Source: Otatea glauca (Eukaryota; Streptophyta; Magnoliopsida; Poales; Poaceae). Taken from it: a stretch of 64,000 nt of DNA. Shown in pieces: positions 35,725-48,323 of this stretch (the first letter of the stretch is position 1; each line of letters starts with the position of its first letter). A program made the translations under genes and the position numbers. Under the pieces are notes generated by a model. That model ran no database searches, had not been told where the DNA came from, and worked only from the letters and a program-made list of their open reading frames with translations. The stretch is taken from assembly GCA_036346275.1 (NCBI GenBank), contig CM070721.1, forward strand, positions 3,918,452 through 3,982,451, written 5' to 3'.

Positions 35725-38007
35725 CTACATAGCACTAGAAGATGTCGAGGCCTCGATGATCGGGTTAGAAATAAAGCATTTAGGAATCCAAGATCTTGAG
35801 ACACATGACACACAAAGAAGAGGCACAAGACGAGTATTCTTATGCACAAAATCAGATTTGCACTTTCTCGTGTTTCTAGCAACAAAAGGTGTTTGCATCA
35901 CCCTAAGCACAAAATGAGGAGTAAAACGTGCCTGTCTGAAATTAGACCTAGCCTTAGCATTTTCTTTCTTTTGTTGTTTGGCTAGTCTAAAGCAAAAATC
36001 TACTAAGTGTCCATCTCTATCACAATGAGTGCAAGTGTACTTAACACGATGTTTAGCTTTAGAAGTAGAAGCAACATTTGCATTCATTATAGTAGAAGAT
36101 AAAACTCCAGCAGACTTAAAAACAATTTTCTTAGGCTCATTGACAATTTCAAATTTTCCACTTTCAAGTGACTTAACAACAGTGGGAGCATGTGATTTAT
36201 GATGAGCATAAGAATCAAAACCTAAACCTTTGTTATGCGTGCTAACCCTTGATTGATCCAAAATCATGTTTAGGTTTTTCTTTCCTTTAGTGAAACGTTC
36301 TAAAGATTTTTCCAAGTAATCAACCTTTCGAGAAAGAGTTAAACAATTATTACAAGAAACGTCCACTTTTCCTTTTTGCTTGCGACAAGTTGACCATGAA
36401 AGAACCTCATGCGTGAGCAAATCATTTGTCATTTGAGAAACTCTAGCATTAGCATCATGCAACTTCAATTCAAGAATTGAACATTTAGAATAAGAAGTTG
36501 ATTCATCCAAATTAGAAGTAGAGCAACTAGCATCTTTAATTTGTTTACAATTCAAAGCAACAAGTTTCTCATTCTCCTCAATTTCATCTCTAAGCTTATC
36601 AAGAGTTGAAGCATGAACATTTCTTAGTGAAGTAAGCTCAGAATAAATTAAGTCACATGATTTGCATGCATCATCATCAGGAATCAAAGATTTAAGTCTA
36701 GCAATTTCAGCATTCAAAGATTCAATCAAAACATCATGTTTCTTAATTTTCTTGTTTCTTTTCTCTAAAAGTGTACTAAGACGAACAACATCATCTGAAA
36801 GCTCATCGTAGGAAGGATTTACCTCGTTTCCCTCACTGTCAGGTTCATCTTCGGTTGAGCTGTCCATACTTGCCATGAGACACAAGCTCGTCAAGTCTTG
36901 TCTCATCTTACCTTTGGATATTGTATCTTCATCACTGCTTTCCGAATCCACATCGCTCAGATTTACTTGTTCAAGAGCGGAAAGAACTCGGTGGACAACT
37001 TTGCGGTTGATGAAGCTCTTCTTCTTTCTCTAACTTGGAGAGAACTTCTTCTTCTTTCTATAACTTGGAGAGAACTTCTTCTTCTCTTTTCTTTTGTCAT
37101 TGTCCTTCTCCTCCCTTAATGCTTTACCTGCAAGTTTAGGACAATTTGAACGAATATGGTTGAGATCACCACACTCATAGCATCTTGGAGGACCACCACC
37201 AACTCTCTTCCTCATTCTCACATTCTGCAAAGCTTTATTAAAACGAGAAGAGAGTGATGCCAAGTCTTCTTCTGGAAATTCGTCAATCTGTTCATCGGTT
37301 AGTGAAGACAAGAAAGACAAAGCAAAACTTGAAAAAGCATTATTATGAGACATGCTAGATTGGGAGGTCAAAGCAATTGATTTATGATCATTCTTCCTAG
37401 CAAGAACATCCAATTCATGAGTTTTTAATTTAGAGAAAAGAACATCTAAAGTAAGTGTACTCATGACAGTTGATTCTTTAATGGATGTAACTTTCACCTC
37501 CCAAATAGACATGTCTAATGCACCAAGCAATTGTCTAACATTAGCAGCATCGTCATAGCTAACTCCAACAGCACGTAAATTGCTAAGAATCTTATTGAAA
37601 CGTGCAAAGAAATCATCTAGCGACTCACCAGTTTTCATCTCAAATCGCATGTATTCTTTCTTATATATATCCTGACGAACCTCTTTGACAGTGTTAGAAC
37701 CCTCAAGATAATCACAAAGAGATTTCCATACCTCATATGCGGATCGAAGATGAACCACTCGATCGAAGTCGCTGCGTCCCAAGCCCTGGATGATCAAGTT
37801 GCGCGCCTTGCTGTTTGCTTCAACATGTGCGCGATTGGCGTCGTTGACGTTGTCGTTCTCAGGAACTTTGTACGGCTTGTAAACCTTCTCCCAAATTGTG
37901 AAGCCCTGCGCTTGGATGTACGCCTTCATCTTGGCCTTCCAAAACTGAAAATCAACACCATCGAACACACACGGTTTTGTCGAATAACGATCCATTGATC
38001 TAATCAC
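35725..38007 (-). pseudogene. long gag polyprotein with two zinc knuckles, one in-frame stop
   Basis: The frame opens at MIRSMDRYSTKP, 38007. Residues about 10-240 form the retrotransposon gag core (VFDGVDFQFWKAKMKAYIQ; SAYEVWKSLCDYLEGSN; GESLDDFFARFNKIL). A first knuckle, CYECGDLNHIRSNC, follows. The frame meets TAG at 37032-37030, then continues in the same frame for over 430 codons. This second part has an acidic segment, a long coiled-coil-like region (KKIKKHDVLIESLNAEIARL) and a second knuckle CTHCDRDGHLVDFC. The stop lies in one copy of a 30-bp tandem duplication. The other copy has TAT there, so a single T-to-G change made the stop. Total length would be about 760 residues, large for gag. 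Confidence 0.85.
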
Positions 38008-38035
38008 CGGTTAAGATAAATTAGAAAAATCGTGT

Positions 38036-38045
38036 TCTGATACCA
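38036..38045 (-). promoter_or_regulatory. primer binding site of the gag-only element
   Basis: The minus strand reads TGGTATCAGA two bases inside the 5' LTR, complementary to the 3' end of initiator-Met tRNA. It fixes the element's orientation. Confidence 0.9.
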
Positions 38046-38047
38046 CT

Positions 38048-40155
38048 TGTAGGATCGATATATACTAAACTAACAATCAGAGGGGGGTGAATGATTGCGC
38101 GGAAGCTAAAACCAAATTTTTGATCTACTAAAAATTCACCCCAATTCGGACTCAAATAATTACTTCGTATTCAACAAAACAGAGTTAGATGCATTCGGTA
38201 AATCGCTAATTCCCGGAGATCCAACCGTCGGATTGACCTAAAATTTGAACTGTAGAAACTAGATTCCTATACGAATCTAATAAAAAAATAATCAGATCGA
38301 TCGGACCAACGGAGCAAAATTATTAACCTCGCAAGCTTGCTGTGACAGATTATGACGAGAACTGATCAAACCCTAATTTTGTGATTAATCACAATCTACA
38401 AAAGATTAACCAACAAAATTTTGAGAGACACTAAGTTGATGCCCTAGGAAGGTTTTGGATGGATCAAATCAAGATTAAACTCGTTGAATCAAGAGAGACA
38501 ATGAATCAATCTATAAGAACAAAATAAGGCAATCAAAACGAAAGTACTGTAGCAAACCTCCCGTAAACAGTACCACGCCCAGGGTTTAAAATGCCGACGA
38601 AAACCGACCGTGCCGAGCCGGTTCGGCAATTAAAACCGTTGGAAATCGATCAGATGAATAGTAAATTTAAAAAATTTGAAGAAATTTAGCAAACAGTGTC
38701 AGAAAATTTTGAAATTTTTTTTGTACAGTCCTGAGGCAATCCTAATGATTATGTAAAATTTTTAGATTATTACCAGATACGTACATTTTTTAAAAATTCC
38801 GACAGTGATACTGTCCCATTATATGCTCTTCAGTTTTTTATTTTCTAGAGGCACAAAATGAAGTCTAATATTTATTAAACTTTTTTTGTGATGTTATAAC
38901 GTAATTAAAATGATTATGTAAAATTTTCAGGTGATGATCAGATATGTGTATTTTTAAAAATTCTGAAAGTGCTATTATCATTGTATATGCTATTACGTTT
39001 TTGATTTTATATAAGTACTAAATGAAGTCTAATATTTCTTAAAATTTTAGTACATGATCCTTTGTAACTTGTTATGTTTAAATAAAAATTTTAGAATATA
39101 AAAATTATTTTAAATATTTATAAAAATCTGACAATGTCTTTGTTCCTTTTCATTAATTTCTGTTTTGGATTTTTTAGAAGTAACAAATGATTTCAAAAAT
39201 TGTTTAAATTTATCTGAGGTGTTTTATAGATTAATTGGGATTCTTGTAATTTTTTAAAAAAAAATTCAATTTTTTCAATTTTCTTGCATTTTCACCATTT
39301 TTCCTTCTGTCGTCGGTTTTCGACCTTTTCGACCGGTTTTTGATTTTTTTTGAATCAGTTTGACCACATGTTTGACTTTCGCAAACCGATCGGTTTTTAC
39401 CGAATTTCGATCTGTTTTCGTGAAAAACCGGTGCCGAGCAAGTGGCGATTTTCGAACTCAAAACGAAAATGTAAACCCTGACCACGCCAAATTACTGTAG
39501 CTGCACGAGAAGATCTCTGTCCATGCGTTAATTTGGCGAGGAAAACTGATTTTTATTTCTTACGGCTAGTCAGTTACTGAGACTCCAAATAAAAGAGTAC
39601 AAACCCTAATACCTAGCTCTCTCATCTAAACAGGAGACATCCCTCCTATTTATAATGAGCAACAGTTCGCATGCATGTCCACCTAGCCCAATACATGCAA
39701 ACTACCCAAAATTCACACATGCACGCGTACGGCCCACCTGCCGCTCTCGCGTGACTAACCAGCCTCCATGTGCACCGTTCTCTAGCCCGAACGTTCTGCA
39801 TGACATCCTTGACCACTAGGACCTCAGTTCCTCCTTGAACCTAGTCCCGAACCTCAGTTCCTCCATGAACCTAGTTCCGGTCCCGTCATCGACCATGTTC
39901 GCCCTCAAGCAACACCTGCACATGAATAAACACAAAAGTGTGTACGAGCACAAGTCCACGACTTGACTCAAGATCAATCCATGCAACTAATCACACGAGC
40001 GCATTGCATCAAGCAAAACTATTACTATACTATCACAAGCATATCAATTAATCATCTGAAACAACACTTGCAAAAGCACAGCACATGCCATGAATACAAC
40101 CACTTCGCAATGCCAATTTCATTACTAAGCCGATTTTTCAGCACATGCTTTTACA
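38048..40155 (-). repeat. 5' LTR of the gag-only element (2,108 bp with hAT insert)
   Basis: It begins TGTAGGATCGATATATAC and ends GCTTTTACA on the plus strand. Removing 38580-39480 and one 8-bp duplication leaves about 1.2 kb, the size of its partner. A TATA box is at 39645-39654 (minus). An extra 40-bp repeat of CCTCAGTTCCTCC-like sequence lies near 39820-39870. Confidence 0.92.
38580..39480. mobile_element. non-autonomous hAT element (901 bp) inside the LTR
   Basis: The ends are perfect inverted repeats CAGGGTTTA and TAAACCCTG. They are flanked by perfect 8-bp duplications ACCACGCC (38572-38579 and 39481-39488), the hAT size. The other LTR of the same element lacks the insertion and shows the single uncut target. 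The interior is AT-rich with no transposase and has subterminal AACCGG/CCGGTT-like motifs. Confidence 0.95.
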
Positions 40156-40160
40156 TAAAT

Positions 40161-43100
40161 GTCAACATATAAAGTCCTATGAAACTATTTAAGTCTTTGT
40201 TCTTTCATGACGAATTTTGAGCAAGCAGCTGATCATTTCATTGAAGCAATAACTCAACAGTAGCTACAGTGATTTTTTGGTTTAGACAATTGTCGGCATT
40301 ATTGATATCCAGTCGTGAAGCTTACTCGAGAATATTGAGCTAAACAATGAGAACAAGCAGTCCTCAAAAACACTAGAAAATTATGCCATGAGTGACTATG
40401 ACCATACAACGCCACCCACTTGCCATCAAATATTTCAAGAGAAATTTTATGTACTTCATCAATATGACCATGTACCATGGACTTCCATAGTTCCGCCATT
40501 GAGAATTCTGAACTGGACAATTAGAAATTCAGAACTAGCGATCTTAACCATTCGATGCCACTTGTGCACAGTTCAACGGAAAAGCTCAATCAATAGAGAG
40601 ATCTTTGGCCCATGCTAGGCGAAGACTCCCAATAGTGCATAGGCCATGAAAGTTGACAGAAGAATACAAAAACAGAGGCCTGTGTCATGGGGAAGTGACT
40701 TGCTTTGAAGCAACCGGTTTGAAACTGGATTATTCCAAATTTCCAATTTGTTGCCTAGTTCTTTCCCCAGAGACAATGAGTAGTCTTCCCCCATTCTGTC
40801 CATGTGGATTGCCCTCTTATTAGGCACCAGTTTGACGGTATCGTTGAAAAGCTCGGCCCCAGATGCCGATCCATGCTGACATCTCTAGCTTTTTTTGCCT
40901 GATAAAATATATATTTATTGGATCAATGATGCATATTTTTCCATTTCTCAAGGGGATTATTAGACAAATATATATTGCACCCCACGGGTCTGACTTATTC
41001 TCTGAAGAAGTATTGCGTTTTAGACTGAAAATATCCTGTCTTTGGATGTTGTGAAACCAACAAGAGCACAGCTAATCTCCCTTGTTAGTATAAAATAAAA
41101 TGGATGCATGCATGGCACACAAGCATGGCATAAGTTGAACGTCAAGTTGAAGCTTTTGTCTGAATTCTGATCATTGCTAGCGCTATGAATTAATTGAAGA
41201 GACGTACTTTCAGCCTTGCCATTGTGCTCGTGTGAATGTGTGATCGATCTGTCCTATATCGATCTAACTACCCTATACGTGCTCTACTTGTCAAATCTCT
41301 TGGTTACCTAAACCAAATATTTTTTAGGATCACGTAAACTAGTTTAGCTCCTACGTGATCACCAATTCACCATAAGTATTTTGTGATATAATATGGCCAC
41401 TCATGTCACCATGTCAGAGAAGCCGACTGTTTTGTACTATGGTCATCACCAAAACCATTTGACTACTATGTACATAGCTGCTACATCCATTTCAGACCAT
41501 GTGCATTCAAAGAGAGGCAGCTTGCAGATTCAAATTGCAATTGCTGCATCTGAACAAGCCACCAATCATCTCAACTTTACACATAAATTGTTATATCCAA
41601 CCAAACTCTTCATTGCTTACTCTCCTTTCTACGTGCAGGCGTCTCATGAATCATGATTTCTTAGTTAACATGTACAACTCGTCCTTTAGAACTAGACTGG
41701 CACTTGCAGAAGCAGAATAGTTCGTTGTTTCATGTCAATAATACATAAGGCTAGATTCTACAGGTAGTTAACAAAAACACATGGCCTCAAAGTGTAAGAA
41801 AATATATAGATACTCAGTGAAGTCAACGAATATATATGTAACATAAAAAAAGAGCAAACAACAAGCTATAGTCAACTTAAAGGATGAACCTGCATTCTAT
41901 TGAACATGGTAATTGTACCGTACTGACACAATTGGTACCCGAGGTCTACAGGTAAAAACGTTGCCAAGTGTAACAGCTAATTGACATGTATATCATGATC
42001 TGACTTCCGAATTCTGATCCATGCAGCAACCCAGATCAGAAACAAGAGAACACACATGCATGCATACTTATCACACTGCCAGTTTTCTAACTTCAACAGG
42101 GCCTAAATTACAACAGCTTGCGAGTTATTTTTCTTTCTTCCAAGTCAAACAAGTGTACGTATATGCGTGACGATAAGAACGATGAGAGACTAGGACATAT
42201 AAGCAACTGAAAATGATACTAGTTGTAAACAAATGCCACATGTTTATTAGAAAGACGGAAGACAAAGCAAACTTGAAGAGATCCAGTAACACAAGTACTG
42301 TTTAGTGGAAATCGGAGTGGTTTTTAAAAATCATGGTTCTACCAGCTCTTGAATTGCTGCAAATTTCAAGCTCTGAGTTAGAACGACACTACATTACCTA
42401 ATATTGGTGTGTAAAGTCCGGCCGGTGTGTACACCAATTCAACGCAAAGCTTGAACGGCACTGCATGGAGTACCTAATTGCCTAAACTACATGCATGCTG
42501 AGAAGTACAAGTTGCCAATGCCAGCAATGGAGTGGAATATATCTACTTCTTCCAGTGATATATGCGTTAGCTCTGAAGTTCCCAAATGGCAAAGCAAATA
42601 AAGATTAACAAAGACAATGTTCTTTCTGACTGGGTAAAAACTGAGCGCATCTTCTAAGGATTTTAGTGTAAATCGTACAATTTTAGGAGGGGAAGCTCCA
42701 TTACTAATGGAAGACGAGAACCATGCATGCAAAGCAAGTAAGCAATAGCAAATGGGGGTTTCAACCAGGGCGTAGCCAGGGGGGCTCCGTTAGGCTGGAA
42801 CCTCTCCTCTAGCCGCTGGATCTTAAGTACCTCATTAACATGGTGCTCAATTTTTGACAGAGCGACAGTGAATGTACATGCGCTCGGATGTGGCTGAAGG
42901 GAGAAGAAGTTTTGCTGGGTGAATGAGCTGCTTCATGTACTATGTGACTTGGTAGGCCGCCGTTTATTGGAGGCCTAGTTTGACAATTGGTGGCTTCGCT
43001 TGCTGCTTGTACAACTAGACCCGAACTCTAGACGCTCTCAAAGACTATAGAGCGAGAGAGAGGGCACAGCTCAACGTCTCTCCTTCGCAAGGAAATTGCA

Positions 43101-43372
43101 GCCTACTGAGTCAAGGTTGCTTGACGTGCATCCCGGGGAGTGGATGCCGAGGAGCCAGTGAGGGCGCGGGTGTGTGGTGGCAAGTAACCCACCACGGTGA
43201 CGGCGAGTAGGCAGGGAAGGCAGCGCAATGTGAGTTAGCGAGTGTTCGACTGGCTAAGTGGGCTGACCAAAACAACAAATAAACAATGCGAGCATCTCTT
43301 CTTATTTATGATTTTTTTTGTCAATTGTAAATGGGTTGAATATAGACAATAGCCGATTTGTCTGATTGATTG
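40161..43372. other. intergenic, no gene recognised
   Basis: A 70-codon minus-strand ORF at 40615-40827 (LGKELGNKLEIWNNPVSNRL; hydrophobic C-terminus) and one at 40299-40520 belong to no family I know. Sequence near 42780 (GGGCGTAGCCAGGGGGGC) resembles the end of a common grass repeat. The rest is AT-rich. Confidence 0.4.
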
Positions 43373-45242
43373 TGAAAGACCGAGATGGCGACCAGAGGGG
43401 GGGTGAATGGTCCCAAAATAAATTTTCCCACCTCTTGGACAAATGCTAGTCAAAAGACTCAATACTGCTTGTAAAGAACAGAGACTAGAAAAACACAAGC
43501 AGTGTTCTGAAAACAGCACGACTCCAAAAGCCAATCTGTGATCTTGGCTTGCTTGTGAGATTCTAATGATCAAGATAGACTTTGAATGCCTTCTCATACG
43601 TCACAGCAAGCAAGATAGCACAAGAGTAAACACCAAAACTCGATCAATTAAGAATTCATCATGAAGGAACAAAAGATCAGTTTCTTTGCAGAACTTGAAC
43701 CAGGGTTGCTTAGAGAATTTGGATATGCTCTGAGTGAACATTCATCCAATCAATCCTCATTCTTTGCAACAAGAACCGAAGCAAATCAAAACTAAAGAAC
43801 GCAAGTCACACGCTTTACACACTTCAAGAACACAGATTTACAACTTGGAACAAGAATGGAAGGATTGCCTAAATGATTGAAAGCATCGAATCAAGAGAAG
43901 AGTTCATCAACCATGAATTTCAACAAAGATTCAATAGCATGTAGAAGGAGATGAGGCAAATCCAAAATACGTAAAGTAAATTGCAAGTAAGTAAATGCGG
44001 AATTTAGATAGCAGAATTTAAGTGCGTAATGTAAATGCGTAAAGGAAATGAAACTAGAATGTAAATGAAGAACATTTCATTTCTGGAAGGGAGGTTTACA
44101 AAGCCTCACAACAAAGTGGGCAAAACTCAAATGAGCAGCAAAAACCTCAGAACCTTCAAAGAGGGGAGGCTGCCCCTACCCTCTATTTATAGTGACCTGG
44201 GATCAATTCCCACCCTTGGATGTCTTGCTTCAATCCTAAGCCAACTTCCAAGAGCCAGGATTTGATCCTTACACTGTCACTCTCAACAACTCTCAACTAC
44301 ACTCAGGTACTTTCTTAGTACACCTGACAGCAAGCTACACTTTATCCACTACTTTATCTTCCGAGGCGCAAACCTACAGCTCTCCTTGATCCAAGTAGTG
44401 ATAAGCTAGCTTCTCCACTAATCTCTTGTCTCTTGGAACTGCACCGACTTCATCTCCGGCCATCTTCCGGCGAACTTCCGGCCAACTTGAACCTCCGGCC
44501 ATCCCATGCCTAGTTCCAGCCTCCCTTCGCCTCACCATGACCACCAAATGAAGTCTTACATTCACAAAGACAAGAAATCCCTTCTTGGTTCCACCATGAA
44601 CCCATCACAACAATTCGATCACGAGTTGGGGTTAGAAAAGACCAAAAACGGACCAAAGCATTTCAACCAAATGCAGACAAGTTGTTTTCAATACAGCAGG
44701 ATCTTCTCAATTTGTTATGATTTTATATGTTGTTCTACTGAAAATCTTGTCAACATGAAAAAGTTGTGTTTCGAAATTATCTACAACTTTCATGTAGAAC
44801 ACATAATTTTTCGAGCACGGGAAGACCCTCAAAAATGCATATTACTGCACGCTGAAAAAATTGGTCCGTAGTACACATGGGAACCATCGCGATTTGGTCC
44901 GTAGTACACATGAGAACCATTGCGATTTGGTCCGAAGTACACATGGGAACCATCGCGATTTGGTCCGTAGTACACATGAGAACCATCGCGATTTGGTCCG
45001 TAGTACACATGAGAACCATCGCGATTTGGTCCGTAGTACACATGAAGATCATAAAATTTGGTCCGGCCTACACATGAAGATCATAAAAATTTTGGTCCGG
45101 CCAACACATGAAGATCATAAAAATTTGGTCCGGCCAACACATGAAGATCACATTTAAATACAAACTCAAATCTAAGCTATCCTAGATCATATAAAGTCAA
45201 ATACTCATCACAAACAAGGATGGACCTCCACATGGTCTTTCA
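43373..45242 (-). mobile_element. solo LTR, copy B (1.87 kb)
   Basis: It is the inverted relative of 3499-5623. It starts TGAAAGACCGAGATGGCG, ends CATGGTCTTTCA, and is flanked by perfect 5-bp duplications GATTG (43368-43372 and 45243-45247). On the minus strand it carries a TATA box (CTATAAATAG, around 44182-44191). Coding domains, primer site and polypurine tract are absent, which favours a solo LTR. It lacks the 188-bp duplication of copy A. Confidence 0.87.
44865..45145 (-). repeat. 33-bp minisatellite inside solo LTR B
   Basis: About eight units of about 33 bp built on TTTGGTCCG(T/G)...ACACATG(A/G). The last three (from about 45050) are a distinct subtype with GGCC(T/A)ACACATGAAGATC. It corresponds to the array at 3653-3878, with different unit sequences and number. 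Confidence 0.87.
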
Positions 45243-45825
45243 GATTGGTGTTAACTTGTTTATAGATTTACAAAAGTTTGACAAGTGAATATTGTATAAG
45301 CATTTCTCAAATAATAAAGCATCATTAATAACCCTCGAACCATAAGAATACAACATAATTTATTTAGTATATTTTATTTCAATTTAGGCTATTTTTTTTA
45401 GCCACCCTCTATTTTTTTTCCTAGCTTCCCACTGGTTCCAACGCATTGGGATCTAACAAGAACGGTGAGACCAAATCCAGCATGAACTAGACCTCTAAAA
45501 GAGCACCAATGGGGTCACCAGAAGAAACGGTCAGAATCTCAAAGACCACCCCCCAGCTGAACCCACACGGTATTCTAGACAAATGGTACAGTAACTTTGG
45601 ATCACAGTACTGCATCCTGATCTTAATTTCCATGAGATTAGTTATGATTATGGTCAATGGTCTTGCATTTGATTAGTGTGTTGATTTCCCAAAGAATACC
45701 ACACAAGTGGTCCAGTGAAGTGCCCGTGGAAGTGAACCTTGGATCTAGGAGATATATCTAGTCATAGTCCAAGCTTTGCAGGTAGAGCCCAGTTCTTAAT
45801 GATAGATCTAGCTAGCAAGAATAAT

Positions 45826-45960
45826 TATTTTTTCTTGAACAAGAAAATGTTTTTGTTAGATGTGTCTTAGATTGTATATTCCTTTGATTATTTATTTTCT
45901 TGAACAAGAAAATGTTTTTGTTAGATGTGTCTTAGATTGTATATTTCTTTGATTATTTAT
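45826..45960. repeat. 65-bp tandem duplication
   Basis: Two nearly identical copies of TTTCTTGAACAAGAAAATG ... TTTGATTATTTA lie head to tail, with one substitution. Confidence 0.9.
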
Positions 45961-46500
45961 ACATCGACTGTTTCTGAACAATATTTCTTTTTCCGTGACA
46001 AATGTTCCTATACACTGATCGTTACTCGTTGTGATCCTGCATGTTCTATGCATATAAATATCCAAGGGCTTGCAACAAAATGAGGTTTCCACATTTTTCT
46101 TAGAATTATATATATGAGATGCCGGGCTTACCATGCCATACTTTTTCTTTAATCTTTTAAAAAAGAATCAAACCATGAGTATTGAATCGCACGATCGATC
46201 GAGTTCATGACGTAGCATTCAAAGCCTGGAAATATGCTTAGTCACTAGACATCAAAATCTAAGGTTATCTACAATAATATAGACTACTGCCATATCATTT
46301 ATAGATAGCACTAAAGATAGCTCCTAAATAGGTCATTTTTTTACATGTCTCTATAGACAACTCCTCTACATACAATATATCTTATTTCTTGTGTTACAAT
46401 AATTGACTACTACATAAGAGACTATCTAATTCTCTATGCTCCCTCTCTCTCTTCCACATCATCTCGTGTTCTACGTAGCAAGGCTTATAGACAACTCACG

Positions 46501-46757
46501 TACATGCTCTAAATAATACTCCTAGGAATTTCCTAATTGCATTTTCAACGGCAGAGCATACACGCATCTAAAATGACCGGGTGGATTTCCAAGCTGATAT
46601 CACCGTATGGTATCATGCGTGCATGTTAATACATGCTCTAAATAATACTCCTAGGAAGTTCCTAATCGCATGTTCAATGGCAGAGCATACACGCATCTAA
46701 AATGACCGGGTGGATTTCCAAACTGATATCACGGTATCGTATCATGCGTGCATGTTA
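46501..46757. repeat. 129-bp tandem duplication
   Basis: Two adjacent copies start TACATGCTCTAAATAATACT and end ATCATGCGTGCATGTTA, with a few substitutions. A recent local duplication upstream of WRKY. Confidence 0.92.
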
Positions 46758-47059
46758 CCACAGCTCGTAGAATCAAATGGACTTTTCTCTGGAGAGAAAT
46801 TATAACTTGTGAGTAAGACGCATTTAGTCCTCTACTCTCACCAAAAATCAATGAGTGCTACTATAGCACAGTACCCGTCACTTTCCTATTCGACAAGATA
46901 GCAACTAGCTGAGCTGTAGGTACATGCTGACGAACAAAGAACATGGCGGTGTTCGTTGCAACTGTTGCTCGTGTGAAAACCAGTTTCATATTAGTTTTCA
47001 TGAGATTTGCCAAATATTCAAAAAAATCAAGCAGGTTTAACAGGGTTTGCATATCTAGA

Positions 47060-47640
47060 TGAAACACTATAAAGCCCTCGTGAAACATATTCGTGAAACG
47101 TTGTGAAACTTAGCCCTGAAACATGAAACCTGCTAAAATATGGTCGTACAGTCTATCAATACCTGATGAAACTGTAAACTTAGATGTGAAATTATGTGAT
47201 GAAACCTCATAAAACGTATTAATGAAACATTCGTAGAACATCATGAAACTTATCCATGAAAAGTTACGATACTTAACCTATTGTAACTTATGAAACATCG
47301 TAAAATTTATTTCGTGAAACCTAATGAAACTTATCTGTGAAACGTTGTGAAACTTAGCAAGTTTCAACAAAGTTTGAAAGACAAATTCAAAGTTTTAGTA
47401 ACTTTCAACAAAATCCATGCACGTTTCATAGTGTTTCAAACGGATTTCAAGTTTCAATGTCAAGTTTCAGAAATAAATTCGAAGTTTTGGGTAAGTTTCG
47501 ACAAAAAGTTTATACAAGTTTCATGGTGTTTAAAATAAACTTCAGGTTTCTACAGTAAGTTTTAGAAACAAAATCAAAGTATTGAGAAAGTTTCAACAAA
47601 ATTCATGCAAGTTTCACAAGTTTTTAAGAAAAACAAATGA
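47060..47640. repeat. degenerate TGAAAC / GTTTCA-rich tract
   Basis: The motif TGAAAC recurs about every 15-30 bases to about 47345. After that its complement GTTTCA recurs with CAAGTTTCA-like phrases. The polarity switch suggests an old inverted repeat. Confidence 0.6.
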
Positions 47641-48323
47641 AAATCAGTTTCATATATATATGAGTGTTCATAACACTCGCTTCTTCTGGGTACTGAAACC
47701 AGGGATTTTAGCCGTAGAGATTGGCATGTATGAAGGATAGGGATCCTTCACAGCTCCGGGAGCTTGCCCCCTGCTGAAGCAAGTACCCTATGACGATGTT
47801 GTACTTTCTCTGTATCATGTGTATAGACATATCAGGATATCATCAGAGGAAATCAAGAGCACAGGGCGTCAACTCGATTTACTAATGCGCGCTGCGGTAG
47901 TGAAGCATACTGTTGTATTAGCTATCTACGGTACGCCGTAGATTATTTTTTCTGAAAATCAATACGTCATTATTTTGAAAACGATTTGTTACGTTACCTG
48001 AGGACGGACTTGTCGGCTGAGGCGATGACTTGTAGGAAGCTTCGTACGGACATTTACGTTGGACGCGCTCTTCCGGCCAGACGAACGCAGTCTGGACGCA
48101 CATCCTAATTGGCATCTCAACAGCAGCAACATGCATGTTGCACACGTTGAAATCCACATAGATCTCAGTCGCCTGTGCTTTATTTTTCTTTCTGCAAGTC
48201 ACCAAGAGTGCGGCTGTGATTTGACATTTCGGATGCTGACCGCCTAACATAGGTAAGCACCGGATTACGACTTTATTTATTCCAGAGTTCAAACAGGAGA
48301 AGGAAGAGGCCATCGACTGCCTT

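Larger units (their letters stand above)
32874..40155 (-). mobile_element. gag-only LTR retrotransposon (Sirevirus-like copia relative)
   Basis: LTRs at 32874-34049 and 38048-40155 share TGTAGGATC starts and GCTTTTACA ends and are flanked by identical TAAAT duplications (32869-32873 and 40156-40160). On the minus strand the 5' LTR (right) is followed by the primer site TGGTATCAGA, then a long gag frame, then about 1.7 kb without coding capacity, a polypurine tract and the 3' LTR. No protease, integrase or reverse transcriptase domain was found. The gag type, the multiple purine tracts and the LTR motif ATTCACCCCCCTCTGATTG suggest a Sirevirus-like copia parent. Elements that keep only gag have been described as TR-GAG elements. 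One LTR is longer because of a 901-bp hAT insertion. Confidence 0.9.
45243..48300. other. region upstream of WRKY, repeats, no gene
   Basis: AT-rich sequence with two recent tandem duplications and a degenerate TGAAAC-rich stretch. The ORF at 47918-48313 on the minus strand is unsupported by any family feature. Confidence 0.5.

Noticed and set aside
38036..38045. Part of a tRNA gene
   Set aside because: It is the ten-base primer site beside an LTR; no cloverleaf surrounds it.
40299..40827. Two small minus-strand ORFs as genes
   Set aside because: No recognised family, no splice partners; could be old repeat remains. Left as unassigned.
44777..45157. Repetitive proteins on both strands
   Set aside because: Same minisatellite in copy B; no start context or conservation.
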